Part shown: positions 21,311-33,393 of the stretch, in pieces
How positions within the stretch are numbered: position 1 is the stretch's first letter
Layout of the letters: the number at the start of each line of letters is the position of its first letter
Assembly: GCA_012656075.1 (NCBI GenBank)
Contig: JAAKBF010000068.1
Coordinates: 248,001 to 312,000, forward strand
Direction of reading: 5' to 3'
DNA from: Phytophthora hibernalis
Lineage: Eukaryota; Oomycota; Peronosporomycetes; Peronosporales; Peronosporaceae
DNA: 64,000 bases
Notes under the pieces: model-generated
What the model saw: the letters and a program-made list of their open reading frames with translations, nothing else
Told to the model about the DNA's origin: nothing
The model's database searches: none
Translations under genes and position numbers: made by a program

Positions 21311-22430
21311 TTTACAGTAGTAACGCTTACACAAACCTCTGCACGGGCAACTGTTCTTTTCCGGTCTTTTGTAGCTTGCGAAATCTTGCGAGTAGCTGCA
21401 GCCGGTTCCTATGGACCTTGAAGAGAGTGATAGACTTGGCGAGTGCTGAATGGATCCAAGGCAGGCTCAGCACCTCCTCCAGCGTGAGATTCAGTGCATG
21501 ACGGCTACATCCGTTGCAAAGATGGTTCGCTTACGCCTTCAGCATGCCAGGAACATTGTCAGCCGCCACAGAGACCACGACTTGTTTCCCAGCGGCCGTG
21601 TTAAGTTCATCGATGACAGATCCAATTTCTTTGGCCACGTATTCGGATGTTTGTTTGACCTCACCGGTCGTTTTGGTACACCAAAGGTGCGGTCGCGCCG
21701 GGGAGACACAACGACATAATTTACAATCTTCTCTTTGCTGACACTAGCCCAGCCATCCGACACTAACCCAGGCGTTGACTCATCCTTCAGCCGTGCAACC
21801 AACGTGGCCTTCTCGAGTTTGGATTCCGTTGTCAGAAGACGACCAGTCAAAGCATTCCTAGAAGGTAGATATCTTTTGTTGCACTCTGCTGAACCGTGAT
21901 GGTCTTCCGCATCCGAGGCACCTCTATCCTCCGAAACCGAAGACCAGCAGCGTAAAAGACCTTGTAATTTATGACTGAAAGCGGCTCTTCTCCTTGCTGT
22001 CGATATCCCCAGCAAAGGAGAAGATCGGCTGCGACTGCGATAGTGATGCTTCAGTCATAACAGAACCATGAGTAGCACCAGGAGATTGGGTTGGGCTTCT
22101 TTTTTGCGCTTCCGCTTGCACTTTTTGCAGGGTCTCCGCAGCGCCACCACTTGAGCTGCCCGATCTCACTCATCTAGCCCGGGACACGACCCCAGGTGCT
22201 TGAGCAAATTACCACTTGGCTGACACTTGAACTGCTTCATGGGGCAGTGCTTGCAGGTCGCGTCGGGTTAGTCGCCGGCGGTGTAGTTGCTTTCCTTTCA
22301 GGCGGGGTGCACGCGCTCTCGAGGCATGGGTAGTACAGTGAAGTCGAGGTACGGGGCGGAGGACGTTGCTTCTGCAAAGAATGTGTAGTAGACGCACTGC
22401 CGTGTAGTAGTCTAGCATCGCCTACTCGTG
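21310..22430 (-). pseudogene. hAT-like transposase remnant (BED and DUF659 regions)
   Basis: Read from 22430 down: a BED-like CKHCPMKQFKCQPSGNLLKH followed by LGSCPG, a Ser/Ala-rich linker with SGSAKKKPN, then SRNALTGRLLTTESKLEKA and LVSDGWASVSKEKIVNYVVV, the DUF659/hAT core opening. Further down a frameshifted Cys-His stretch (CSRHALNLTLEEVL type) precedes a Leu-rich segment. The dimerisation domain is missing. Multiple frameshifts; inactive. Confidence 0.7.
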
Positions 22431-22790
22431 AAGCTCATGCAGCTGGTAAAGTCGTCTATCTAGTGCCCTGTGATTCAGTACAACTCCTTGTGCTTGCTTA
22501 TATTGTAGTATAGAGCATGTAGCCACGCTAGCCAAATCTGCTGGCAGCAAAGGTGAGGAGCATCATGCGCCATCTAGTTGGCGATGGGCGCGTGAAGGTG
22601 ACAATACATGTACTTGCTCTGTAGCAGGACAAATTGAGATCTGTCAGCACGCTCAGGGCGCGGAGGTAGTTTTATCTTTCTCGAGTAAGATACGCCATCA
22701 CCCAAATACATTGCATTTGGTTATGGGCTAGACTAGAAAACTACATCAACTTCTCCAACCGTCTCTCTCCGCTCACCATCGTTATGGTCC
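22431..22790. other. No gene seen
   Basis: No coding motif, hairpin or tandem repeat noticed. Confidence 0.4.
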
Positions 22791-23480
22791 GTCGCGCTTC
22801 TCTTCGAGATGACGACTACGTGTTTGTGCTACCAGAGCAAGTCGCAGAGTACCCATTCTACGCCAAAATAATGTCCCTGTCTGTCGAAATTGCGACTATT
22901 TGCTCTCTTGATCTGGATGATCCTATCACGTGTGGCATCAATTCTGCCACCGCACGCTAAGCAGTGGTCACCAAGGTCGAAGAAACTAGAACTCCTCATC
23001 GCAAGCTTCTCCACCAGGCCGCATGGACAGAATCAGCTGCTCGGTTCTGGCACGGGCAAGTCATCTGTTTTGAAGGTCGCCTAGCGGTTCCAGCTCGATG
23101 ATCACGTTGTCCTCGTCGAACCGGATCGACTTACGCCAGTGGCCCCAGTGGTCGCGATTATGTTGCTACGCATTCCAATCCACGCGCCCATGACTCGTGA
23201 CGGCCTTATCGTGATGCGAACTACGATTCTGACCCGCCCTCTTCGATAATAGTGCCGGATCTCCTCCATTAAATGCAATACCGGCTCTACTGGAAATGTC
23301 TCGTGGTGCCGTCCGATATGCCGGATGGGCAATTGACTCGACAGTGGGTCGACCCACGCTCAGGCCAGATTGGTACATTTCGAGTGCAGCATGTTGTTGA
23401 CTATGCCTTCGTAGTGGACAGAAATAAATCAACCTGCACCTGCCACCATGCGTCTGTCGGTTGGGTCGTCTTTCTCTTCT
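22790..23480 (+). pseudogene. Unrecognised frame fragments
   Basis: Plus-strand frames such as DDDYVFVLPEQVAEYPFYAK, WTESAARFWHGQVICFEGRL and VDPRSGQIGTFRVQHVVDYA look coding in composition and follow one another with stops. I do not recognise the family. They precede a DIRS-type gag remnant on the same strand, so they may be part of the same element. Confidence 0.3.
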
Positions 23481-23916
23481 GACCTTATGTTTATCACCAA
23501 TTAGTCCCCGCCTCGGCAACGGGACGTGTCGGCAGCCTCGCAGACCTATTGCCTCGAAGGAGCAGGCCACCATTATCATCTCCCTCTTCGCGCAAGAGCT
23601 CAACGGGCGTTCTAGCCCTGTCCAGCCTGATTTGGAATCAACTGCGGCTGCCCCACGCGCGCACTTAGCACCTTCACCTGTTCTCCGCCCCAGTCATACC
23701 GATCATTCCAGTACATCCGACGACCAGACGATTCGTACCACCAGGGCATGCCGCCGTCCAGAGTTCAAGTTCAGCTAGCCGAGCGTCCCCCTCGCTCGAT
23801 GCGCGTATAATGGAGCAATTACTACATCATCCGGGCCTCTTCGCTCGCTTTTTCAAGTCACAACCACGGCCGGAAAGGCGCGCACTACAACCTCGCCTAT
23901 TGGTGTCGAGACAGCT

Positions 23917-24605
23917 ATGTGGACGTCGAAATATACGTTCGCTCCTACATTTTCCCAAGCTAGTGTTCACGATCAGATTACGTATCCAGAACGTCGACGT
24001 AAGAACCCATCTGTCTTTGTTGAGTCGGTCATTCATGCTATAGCCGTGGGGTTCCAGCCGCACCCGGGGATCCTTATCAGGCTCTACGACTTCCAGTTTG
24101 GCATGCTTAGCCTCTATCTTTTTATACTTCGTACGATTCGCTGTCCACCAGCGTACGCTGGAGGTGTCAACATGCAGAAATTCTTGGCGGGTATTGCAGC
24201 CCCAAAGCCGTCAGTGGCTTCGTCCATGGGGGACCTCGTCGACGCCGCCCGGATACTCTGTCGTTACGGACAACAATTCCTTGTGCAGCCCGTTCGCGAT
24301 GTTCTCGAAGCGCTACTTGACTTCACGCACAGCTTGACGGTTAGCATTACTGGATTCCTTCCGACCTCCCGCACCTAGTGTACTGGGCCAACTCCGTCAT
24401 TAAGCAGTTTCGCTTTCTCACGCACGCGTGCGAAGGTGATGTTATCACTTCATGTCTTCAAGCTACCCATCGTCTCTCTCAAAGACGGCGAACTCCAAAA
24501 CGTAATGCACGCCTTGACTCAGCGGTCAGCGCACGCTGTGCAGTCTCAAGGTACTCAGCAGCATTGACCTCCACCGGAAGTCTCCTCGCGGGATCGTGCC
24601 AGTAA
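23917..24605 (+). pseudogene. Gag-like remnant of a DIRS/Ngaro-type element
   Basis: The open frame 23917-24378 contains QKFLAGIAAPKPSVASSMGD, LVDAARILCRYGQQFLVQPV and LEALLDFT, and the next frame gives VYWANSVIKQFRFLTHACEG. I recall this pattern (AP-x-S-V...DLVDA...L-x-F-x-x-x-F, then a W-x-N/x-x-F-x-x-F-R stretch) from the first ORF of oomycete tyrosine-recombinase retroelements. A TAG at about 24377 separates the halves. A DIRS RT/RNase H lies 1.3 kb away on the opposite strand. Confidence 0.5.
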
Positions 24606-25190
24606 ACGTCAACCTCGGATTCCAGCAGCCATTTTTGATCTCATCCCGACGCACGATGTGTTGCCTGTGAGCCTACTCTACTTCGAGTTGCCCATTCGAC
24701 TTGCTTGCGTTTTAGTAGCTCGATCATTGATACGTGTATATCGTTTGAAGGTGGAAATAGCTTGATCGTGACGCTGTCGACTCCGTCCGCGAAGAGAGCT
24801 GTGTCTCCGCCTATTCGCAGCGACTGGGTGGGGTATCGACTTGGATCAAGTCCCCGATGCTGGCTGCCGTCTTAATCGCCTTAGAGGCGTCATGGATTTA
24901 TAGAAATCGACCCGGGTCCACCATACACAATACAGTCATTGACGTCGTCATGTGATGCTGAACTAAATTACAAAATGGCTCGAACAGGGCAGCACCATTT
25001 GACCGACGACGACGTCACCGATCGAGACACGTCGACCCCGGCTTGGACGTTTTCACCTCCGCGAATGTTGGCGTGCACTCGATAACGCGAGCCCTGCTGT
25101 TGCTGTAAATACCTTCTCGATCGAAAAAGCTGATGTCGGACCGGCGAAGTGCAAACTAGTATTGCTGACTGCCCTAGCTGAGGTACTCAC
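24606..25190. other. No gene seen between gag-like and RT remnants
   Basis: Short broken frames only (for example SVSAYSQRLGGVSTW-like on the plus strand); no motif recognised. Confidence 0.4.
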
Positions 25191-25199
25191 TTCATCTTA

Positions 25200-27366
25200 A
25201 TAGAAAGAAGAATCCCACGGCCGTATCCCCCATAACACGGTCATGGGCTGTGTTGAAGTTGAGACTCTTGTGGAGGGTCTGAAGCGTTGATAGTGTGATG
25301 TTTTTAGTCGAGGAGGAGGCTGGAGTCGATTGATGTATTTGTTTGTCATGGCGTGGTGGGGGAGTAGGCTGATGCTGTAGCCGATTTCCCAACGATGATA
25401 CCACGCGATAGCGCAGATTTTGGTGTACTGTATTTCCTCTGGTCGACGTGGACCCACTGCCGTATATGTATCAATAGACCGCGAAGAGCACGAGTTGGCG
25501 AGACGTGACAGCTGGGTCGCTCGGTAACCTGGGGCAGAATTCCATATTTGCGCACCATCGTCACCATTACTTCCACGACAACAGGTATCCCTGGCGTGAC
25601 GACGCGGCCGATGCGTTGGACTGCAGGTTGCTGAGAACTCCTTGTAAATCCTTCTCTAGTGTCCGGGCACCTGCACCTGTCGCCAAGAACACGACAATTC
25701 AGACCATATATGTGAGTAAGGCGTTATCCATGCTCTTGGTCCTGCACCTGCCATGCGGGTGGACGATTCTGGGAGATGTCTGGCAGATAGTCGAATGCGG
25801 AAAATGGCTTCTGCAAGACCGATGTCTCGGCTATTTTTTGGCCAAGGAGGTTCTTGGACTGAAGACGGTTAATCCAAGATACGGCTGAGATATTATCACT
25901 CTAGAAGACGATATGAGAAACATAAAGTCCTTTTCCAACACTCTCCCCATGTTCATGCTGCTAACGCCATACAGACATGTTCACGCACGTTGATCATAAA
26001 CCATGAAGACTCTGAGGACTTAATGAGGCGAATCTCCTCGTCATCAAAACGGAGCTGAATGTACTCGTTCCGAGCCGAGTGAAGTACAACCAGTCCTGCA
26101 TCGGAGGCGTCCATATAGAGGTTGATCGTTGGAATAGGTAGTATACCAAAGAAACAGAGTGGTAGATTGTCGAGGTGACCATCCGAGAGAATGTGACGGA
26201 ACCACTGCAAATCACACGATGAAGACTCATTTAATGGAGCAGACAGGAACGGCAGAAGCCGCGTAGATACCGCCTAAAGCTGCTGAAAGAACGGTTTGAC
26301 AGACCGCAGACACGATGTGAGTGCTACTGAGAAGCATTTGGAGCTGCTGCTTGTTGATCTTCTCGGCGCTTAGTAAAGCATCAACGCGCTCGCGGCATAT
26401 TTGCACCTTGTCGAGAGGCATTGATACGGTCCGCTCCAATGTGTTCCAAATGAGACCCAAGACTTGAAGTTCAGTTGACCAGGACGAGAACTTAGCGTCA
26501 TTGTGCTATCCGGACCTAGGCCTGCCAATATGCTTAGGCGGGAGTCGATTATGCCAGTTCGAGGTGGTTGTCGCGTTCCGTTCTATGAGAACGTGATCGT
26601 CGACCTACTCGTATCCGAAAAATGGTTCAAAGTCGTTGCTGCTGGACACCGTTGCCGGCGAGCTCGTTCCCACATGCCATGTTATAGCCCTCTGAAAAGC
26701 ACCGTAAAAGAGGGGCCCCGACCACCGAATGGTGCCGCCAGGTCGATTACGAGGGTATCTTCTGCTGGAAAGGTGGCTCCCATCCACCGAACGTGTTCTG
26801 CATGCAGCATGAGGTGGCGAAATGAAGATTTAACGTCCCCTTTCAACATTCGTATGACGACACCTGGGTTTGTCGTTGCGAGCTATTTGATTCAGCGTAT
26901 CAGAGCGACCACACTGATGTCGACAATGTCTGGGGCACAAGCCACGTTGAAATAATCGTTGGTAGATGTCGATTCAGGGAATGAAAGGACGTGGATCGGA
27001 CGGACGTCTAGCTGTGGGTCCACTCCCTTCTTCTGCACGACTCCAGACGGGTCTGGTTCATCGATATCAACCGGTCAATGTTGCGGATCATCGTCAGGTG
27101 TACGTCTCACGCAACGCCATCAGTAAGTCGATAACCTCGGAGGCTTCGTCGGGGGCCTCCCGAGCGTGCTTTCGCGAGGCTCTCGGTACCGTAAGCGGCT
27201 GAGCCTGTGTCATCTGAGCTACCCCGATGGCGATTGACGGGGTCGCTACCGGGTCGTCATCATTATCGGAATCGCTAAGAAGATCATGCGAGAAAAGGGG
27301 TACCGGGGGCGTTCTAACAGCACTTGCTTCTGTCTCTGGTTCAGTGGTGGTGTTGACCCCACTCAC
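25200..27366 (-). pseudogene. DIRS/Ngaro-like RT, RNase H and possible recombinase remnant
   Basis: Read from 27366 down: an acidic frame (SHDLLSDSDNDDDPVATPS), then the RT with GPLFYGAFQRAITWHVG, SPATVSSSNDFEPFFGYE, a stop in place of the expected aromatic residue, and VDDHVLIERN (26610-26580). Next come KFSSWSTELQVLGLIWNTLE, the thumb, and RNase H with PTINLYMDASDAGLVVL (26120). This layout, with VDDH and no integrase, fits tyrosine-recombinase retroelements. The last part (25580-25200), SRGIIVGKSATASAYSPTTP, may be the start of the recombinase. Several stops and frameshifts. Confidence 0.7.
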
Positions 27367-27435
27367 CGGGCCGTAAAAACATAACCACCAAGCGCCAAAT
27401 TACGTGGTGTTCGTCGCCCGCCTTGCTTGTAGTAC

Positions 27436-28090
27436 ATGAAATCAAGAAGGTATTTAGTATTCACCACTCGATTGGACCCGGTGGAGCTGTCAAACAGCGG
27501 GATTGCTTTTGTTTCGTCAATGAGGGTGCATGCAGCTTCTCCAGGATATTTTTCAAGAGGCGAGTGGCTCGGGTACGTACGCCACGAAAGTGGTTGTGAG
27601 CCGATTCATGAAGATGCTGCATCTCGGCTGTCATCAAGTCACACGCCGACCGGCCGATACGGGGTCGCAACGCATATGGCACTACGCCAAGTGCTGGATC
27701 TCGGTGTGTCGGAAGTGTACAGGTTCCACAACGCCGTCGAAAGAAATGTGGAGCACACCCGAACTAGTTTCCAGGTCCCACGAATATCCGGACACAGTGT
27801 CGTGGTCCGCGGTTGTGTGATGTTCTTGCAATGCACACACAGCTGCCCACGTAAGTACCGATGCCAGAGGCAGCCTCCGCTGCAGAGACTGTGCGCAATG
27901 ACACATCAGAGCTTGGAAGAGGAAAGTTTGCGTCCGACAGCTCGCGCCAGCGGCCGCTATTGACGCGATCCACGTTGACGGAGCTAGCTGGAGCAGCCTC
28001 TGGGGGAAGTGATGCACGGCCGTAGCAGTAACCTCCGTAGAAAGAAGCCCAGGTTTGAAGAAACCGAACGTTGCGTGAGCTGCCATTCTT
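27436..28090. other. Unrecognised open frames on both strands
   Basis: Plus 27436-27963 (175 residues) and minus 28086-27682 (134 residues) are both open, with no motif I recognise. The minus strand continues upstream of the DIRS RT and could be its degraded first ORF. 28170-28373 (minus) is likewise unplaced. Confidence 0.3.
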
Positions 28091-28499
28091 GAGAGGTCCT
28101 GAAGTCGTCGGCGATGAGATGTTCGAAGGGTCGTGTGAGAGCTCTTTAGAAAATTGGTGAATGACTAGACTACCGGTGTCCGGGAAAGAGGTTTCGCTTC
28201 CCTACCTTCATCTCGACTACGGTGGTTACGAAACCACCCAGTGCCGCGGACACTATTTGGCCAGATTTTGCGAGATCATGTAACCCATCATTGACATTAG
28301 AGGAACGCAGGCGTGTGTCGTTTGAGGAGAGACGACGGTACTTAAACGAAACCCTGACATTAGCGCCACGCACTTAAATAGACGATTCCAATCTTTTTCG
28401 ACACCATATTATGTGGTCGAGCAAAGCCACTCGGGGAAATAATAGACCATTTTTGGTGTGTAGAATTTTAGCAACGCGGCTCTCCGCATATCCACTGTT

Positions 28500-30340
28500 T
28501 GCTGAGGATTAAAGATGCTCCTGATGTTGTGAAGTTTTCAGAAACGGAAGAAGGACGTGCCGAACTTGCTGCATACGTTGATAAGAGTATTTCTGTGCTT
28601 TGACAGACTCTCATTGACCTCGAGTCATGCCCATGCGCAACATGCAGCACTCACCGTGCAGGTGAAATAGATATTCTTGCAATGAGACCTCCTGAAGTGG
28701 AAACGGATTAATGGTACTGTGATTTGACAAGATTTGTTTAGCGCGTACAACGGCACGAATGTTACGCAAACTCATTGTGTAGAAAGCTCTCAGTGTCGCT
28801 TTGGTTTTCCAAAGGCGTTATCTGTGTGTGCTAGAATTGAAACAAGTGTAGCATCGGATGGGACGCCCTCCATGAAAGTCCATTTGAAACGAGATGCGTC
28901 CACGAATAACAATTACTCCCTCATATTATGCCGTGCTGGCGAGCAATCATGGATTAACAGCTAATTGGAAACTTCTACGGGGCTGCTGAATATGCCGGAG
29001 CTTATGTGAGCAAGGCTGAACCCGACACTCTTCGATTCAGGCGAGTCATCGCCAAAGCAGTTCGGTGTTGTGATCCTAACCTAGCTTACCATTCTATTCT
29101 TAAAAAGGTAGCGAACGCAACTCTATCAGTGTGTGTAGTGGGAGCACCAGAAGCAATCTACACTCATCTTCGTTGTTTACCTATGCACAGCAAGTCAAGG
29201 ATCATTTTAAAAGTCAAAGCATTTCGAAACAAACAGCGTTACTATCGAGTAGAGCCGCGGGGCTTCGAGGACCTTGCTGTATGCGCAGAACAGAATGATA
29301 CGAACGGTATTCGGATTGTGCAGGTTGAGAGGACATACATGAACAAACCCTCGAATGAACTCTTTGAGTCGATGACATTAGCCACCTTTGTAGAAGAGTA
29401 TCAAAATGTCGATTCCGTTGATGTGAAGAAGGTCACTTTTGAGTGCTGGTGAAGGATGGATTAAAAGAAAATCAAAGGCAGTTGTCGTTCATAAGTCACC
29501 GTGGGTACGTCCAAACAGTGCCGATCCGAATTTCTGTCTTTCGGAGATCTTTCTCTATGTTCCATCGCGCTCTCTTGATGACCTCCCTGAAACAGACGAT
29601 GAGTGCATCGAGCGCTTTCTCAAAGAGCAAGAAGTCCGACTTGATAGCGAGTTGAGTAAATTCATCTAACGAGGACAGAATTAAGGTCGCGAACGAGACG
29701 ATTGTGCATAATATATCGCAGCACTTCGTGCAACAAAAAGATTGACAACCAAGCGGGACATTCCTAGTGGAACTGTCCGAGCGCTCATAAGTGATGCAAA
29801 CGTCGCCAGTTCAGATCGCGATCGAGTTGTTGCTAGCAAGCTAAACCTTTGTATAGGAGCCCCGGTAACTTAGACTTTTAATATGACTCAAGGGGCTGCC
29901 TTATGCAATGGAACAAACGCTATAGTTTACGACTTCATATTTGTGACCGGCAGAGAACTACCAATCGTTCTTAAACAGATCGTCGATGCATACTTAGGGC
30001 CTTCGTTACCAGATGTTCCTAACATTGTGCCTATTGCACCGAAAGATGTATCATGGAGTAAATCCTCAAGCGACCTTCGCGTTGTTCGAAGGAATCCCGT
30101 ATCGACTGGAATATGCTATGACAGTGCACACAGTGCAAGGACTATCATGCTGCTACGTTGTATTTCATCGTAACTCGATCCCAAACATTGCTTTCGCGTA
30201 CGTTGCTTTGTGAAGAATTAGGCATCGGAACTCGATTGTCATAACACACCGTCTAACACTGGAAAAGTTGACACCTGCCAAAATGCTACTTTTGCGGACG
30301 AGAATGCGTGTATTTTGAGTGCAGTAGCGAAAACGACGGA
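28500..30340 (+). pseudogene. Second Helitron Rep/helicase remnant, core deleted
   Basis: In order: a frame with THCVESSQCRFGFPKALSVC (Cys/His finger before the Rep domain), MKVHLKRDASTNNNYSLILC, NFYGAAEYAGAYVSKAEPD, then KKVANATLSVCVVGAPEAIY and THLRCLPMHSKSR, as in Helitron Rep-helicase linkers. After 29670 the text jumps to the helicase C-terminus: GAALCNGTNAIVYD, LGPSLPDVPNIVPIAPKDVS, RLEYAMTVHTVQGLSCCYVV and IAFAYVAL. Walker A and B motifs are absent, so the helicase core was deleted. It is from a different subfamily than the helicase in the arms. Confidence 0.7.
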
Positions 30341-30940
30341 AGCCTTTATTACGATAGTTCGTGATGTGAAAGAGGTAGCATTAGCCCACAAAAATGTATT
30401 TCGCCGCGGTGAAGGGTGTGGGTCTTTGTAGATAATTTCAGCATGTCATTTGTATCCACGCAGCACCAATGAGACATAGCACTCGAAGAAAAAAAGAGTT
30501 TCACCAATAGAGTCACGCAAATCGTTGTGGGGCGTCGACCAGGCTACGAGTAAACCGATCAGGGCCGCGGAGACATCCCAGAGCTGCCGGCGGATATTGG
30601 AGTCTCGTTTCGTGCACCCAGGGGCTCTCGACCAAACGGTAAGAGCTCGAGAAAACCAGGCACGTCGTAATGCGCAATACTAAGTCATACATGCTGATCA
30701 TAACTAATTCACGTACGGCATCTGGTTTCTAGCCGATAGATTGCAGAGCGACACACCCATCGCTAGACTTACGAACAGAATATGTTACCATTGAACCCTG
30801 TGGTATCAACCGCGTGCGTATATGTATTCGTTAGTCATCGTGTCTTGGTTGTGACTAATCTGTAAACACTGAAACAAATACGAAGATAAAACGAGCTGTT
30901 GCCTTACGATATTGTGCCGAGCTGCTTCTTTAACATATCG
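30341..30940. other. No gene seen
   Basis: Non-coding by eye; a 62-residue minus frame (30701-30513) has no motif. Confidence 0.4.
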
Positions 30941-30948
30941 GCGCACAT

Positions 30949-31644
30949 TCACATGAAGGCATCGTCTTCCACCATCCGTTGGAGGATGTGCTCACGCTCT
31001 TCGTCGGTGACTCGATGGCACGTTCTGCATCTCGACTTATGACCTTCGTCGTCGTGATTGGAGCTCTCAGCTATTCCACCCGCGTACGTATCCGTTAGCA
31101 ATGTTGGCTGGACACGTGGTTGAGGTGTAGCTCCCCGTCGTGCCGTAGCGCTGACATCAACCTGCTGAGTGGAACCGTAAACGCGCTTCTTCTGGAGTAT
31201 CTTCGACGTCCGTAGCGCTTCGTAGTCGTGCATCGGCGCATTGAGTACTGTAGAAACAGCAACGACAGGAGTTGCCACTTGCCGAATCGCTGCACACTAG
31301 CACAATGGGCAAAGAGTAACAGGGACAAACATGTAATATGTTTGATGTGCGCTCTCTAACAGCACTACTTCTCGAACGGGGAGTCGATCTTGCACAGGGA
31401 TGTTGTTACCTCGCTCTGTGACCACGGCAGCTTGCGAGTCAGAAGTGCACGGCGAGGATGAATACTGTTCTTGCGGCAGTACTTGGGCTGCAGTCCGAGT
31501 ACGACCACGTATCTTGGTTGTGGTGTTGTGGCGGGCTTTGCTGGACGATCGACGAGCTAAAAAATTGGGACGCTGCTCCGGTGAATTTGCTGACAGTACA
31601 TCTTTCGCTTGGGTTGTCTTGGTACTGCGAGATGGCCCTGTCAA
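30949..31644 (-). CDS. Hypothetical protein with CxxC motif, possibly two exons
   Basis: Two adjoining minus frames, 31644-31297 and 31278-30949, have similar Ser/Thr/Arg/Gln-rich composition. The second holds DYEALRTSKILQKKRVYGST and ends in SRCRTCHRVTDEEREHILQR then MVEDDAFM. The frames could join by a short intron or a frameshift near 31285 (a GTGTGCAG|CG acceptor-like site is visible). I have a vague memory of similar C-termini in oomycete hypothetical proteins but cannot name a function. Confidence 0.4.
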
Positions 31645-31649
31645 TTCTT

Positions 31650-32330
31650 GATCCCGAAGTAGCCTTAGACGCTTGGAAGTAGTCCGTCCACCCAGCCTTC
31701 GTCCTTCAAGCTATTTTCTCTTCGCCTTTTCATTCTCGGTCGTCACGGAGCTCACCTCGCTATGTGGTGCCTTGATGTTGCACTCGCTGACAGGTGCGAC
31801 ATCCAGTGTGGCGTCTTCAACCGAGCGAGCGAGATCTGCGACCATCGGTCACCTTTTTCTTGCGAGAATACGCTTGTAACGCACGCGCGCCAACGTGTTC
31901 TGTCGTATACGATGATTTTCGCACAGCGTATGCCTCTCGCCATTGGGATTGAATGATCTCTCCAGTCTGCAGCCACCTATGTACATGCATTCCAAAGAAT
32001 TCGGCTGACGCGCGTGTCGCTTAGCACCATGTTCGCGCTCTTCCTCCTCTTTGTGCGCTGTGCCAACTCCGCCACGTGTCACGATAAGCGAAGTCTCGGC
32101 GCAGTCCGACGACTACAAGCAATCTTGACGCGAGTCAAAGCCGGGTCATGTAACACGCAAGCGCGTCGCGAAGGCGCGCAACACAACACAGACACAGTGT
32201 AAGCAAAGCAATAGGAGCTTGGAGCCAGCCACCTAGCACCAGCAGCTTGTACACAGCGACGTACCTCCCTGGCGGATTTGAAGCAGGTGCGTGACTGGGA
32301 TAAAAGGGAATTTCGAAAAAACATCAGTAT
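31650..32330. other. Unrecognised region
   Basis: Short overlapping frames on both strands with no motif. It may hold the 5' region of the preceding minus-strand gene. Confidence 0.35.
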
Positions 32331-32336
32331 CGCGTT

Positions 32337-32391
32337 AGGGGGCGGTGCTGAAAACTACAATATTAGATACTTCTATCAGCAACGCCCCCTT
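32337..32391. repeat. GC-rich hairpin with 15 bp arms
   Basis: AGGGGGCGGTGCTGA pairs with TCAGCAACGCCCCCT with one mismatch around a 25 nt AT-rich loop. A short ACTAGT...ACTAGT pair follows at 32440-32461. It may be an LTR edge or foldback remnant. Confidence 0.7.
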
Positions 32392-32539
32392 AGCAACCGG
32401 AGCGTCCTGCGTGAGGATGCTGGCAGCTTGCTGCCATACTAGTTCTTTATTAAAACTAGTAACCCCTTGGCCCGGCCAATGACCGCGAAGTCTTGCAATA
32501 CGGTTTTATGCTGTATTTGCCCCTTCCCATGAATATGAT

Positions 32540-32782
32540 TGGTCCACGTGTTGGCCTACGTGCTCAAACCAGCGCATTCCATTGGACAACGAAGACAACG
32601 AAAGTGATGAAGAAGATGCAGCGGACAAGGAGAATACGAAGAAGATCCATGGACTGTAGATCAGAGCGGAGTATCATCTGAGGTCGTGCACCTTGTTGCA
32701 CGGAGGACCATGTTGAAGCATTTGGTTTTGCTGATGTGAAACCAAGTGATCCTAATCTCGTTATCGGTAAGACCGAGGAGTG
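32540..32782 (+). pseudogene. Acidic ORF fragment, unrecognised
   Basis: A plus frame reads IPLDNEDNESDEEDAADKEN and later FADVKPSDPNLVIGKTEEWD, running toward the inner edge of the right arm. It has stops and no known domain. Confidence 0.3.
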
Positions 32783-32812
32783 GGACTTAACCCTTGGGGA
32801 CTTGGGGGAAGA

Positions 32813-33035
32813 CCACGCCTACAATGAACTTACCGGTATGGAACCAGTTAGCGCCCACGGTTTGGTTCTCATTTTTAGTCAAGGTCTCACGCGGTACTCC
32901 CGTTTAAGTTAAGGTTCTATTTACTTAAACGGGAGGGGTCTGACCTAAAAATTATCAGGAACCAAGTTCCTGAGTCTTAGAGGTTCTGAGTATTTATCAG
33001 AACCCTGGTTCCAGTTCGGTTCACTGTAGGCGTGG
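32813..33035. repeat. Multi-hairpin foldback module, right copy
   Basis: Counterpart of 9624-9845 with the same three hairpins (the CTCCCGTTTAAGT stem is at 32897-32935). It differs from the left copy at several loop and flanking bases but keeps all stems. Confidence 0.8.
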
Positions 33036-33109
33036 GGAAGACTGCTGATTTATTTCTGTTGATCTATGGCTCTGAGAGCCTCTGTGGTCAATCCTATAGC
33101 TAGTCCTAT

Positions 33110-33393
33110 ATGTAAATACAAATATTCAGTGTGAACCGATCGCAGTCTGTGATCCTGTACCCGGCTCTATAAGACCGAGGGTACGAAACTGAAATGGGTA
33201 CAAACGAGGGTTCGTACTCTCGGCCGGGAATTTATTATACCCGACCGGGGCCTCGGTCACTAAACTATCGTGGTCACTGTGGCCCGGGGAATGTAATCCG
33301 CCCATCAGGACCCGCCGGTCACTTTCCTTCAACATGGGCAACCTTGCCGACTGGCGACCGAGCGCCCCAAAACCCAACACCACACAGTCGACA
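33110..33393. other. Block replacing the Helitron Rep region, right copy
   Basis: Counterpart of 9266-9540. It carries a CTCTATAAG box at about 33162 and no domain; helicase similarity begins at its end. Confidence 0.35.
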
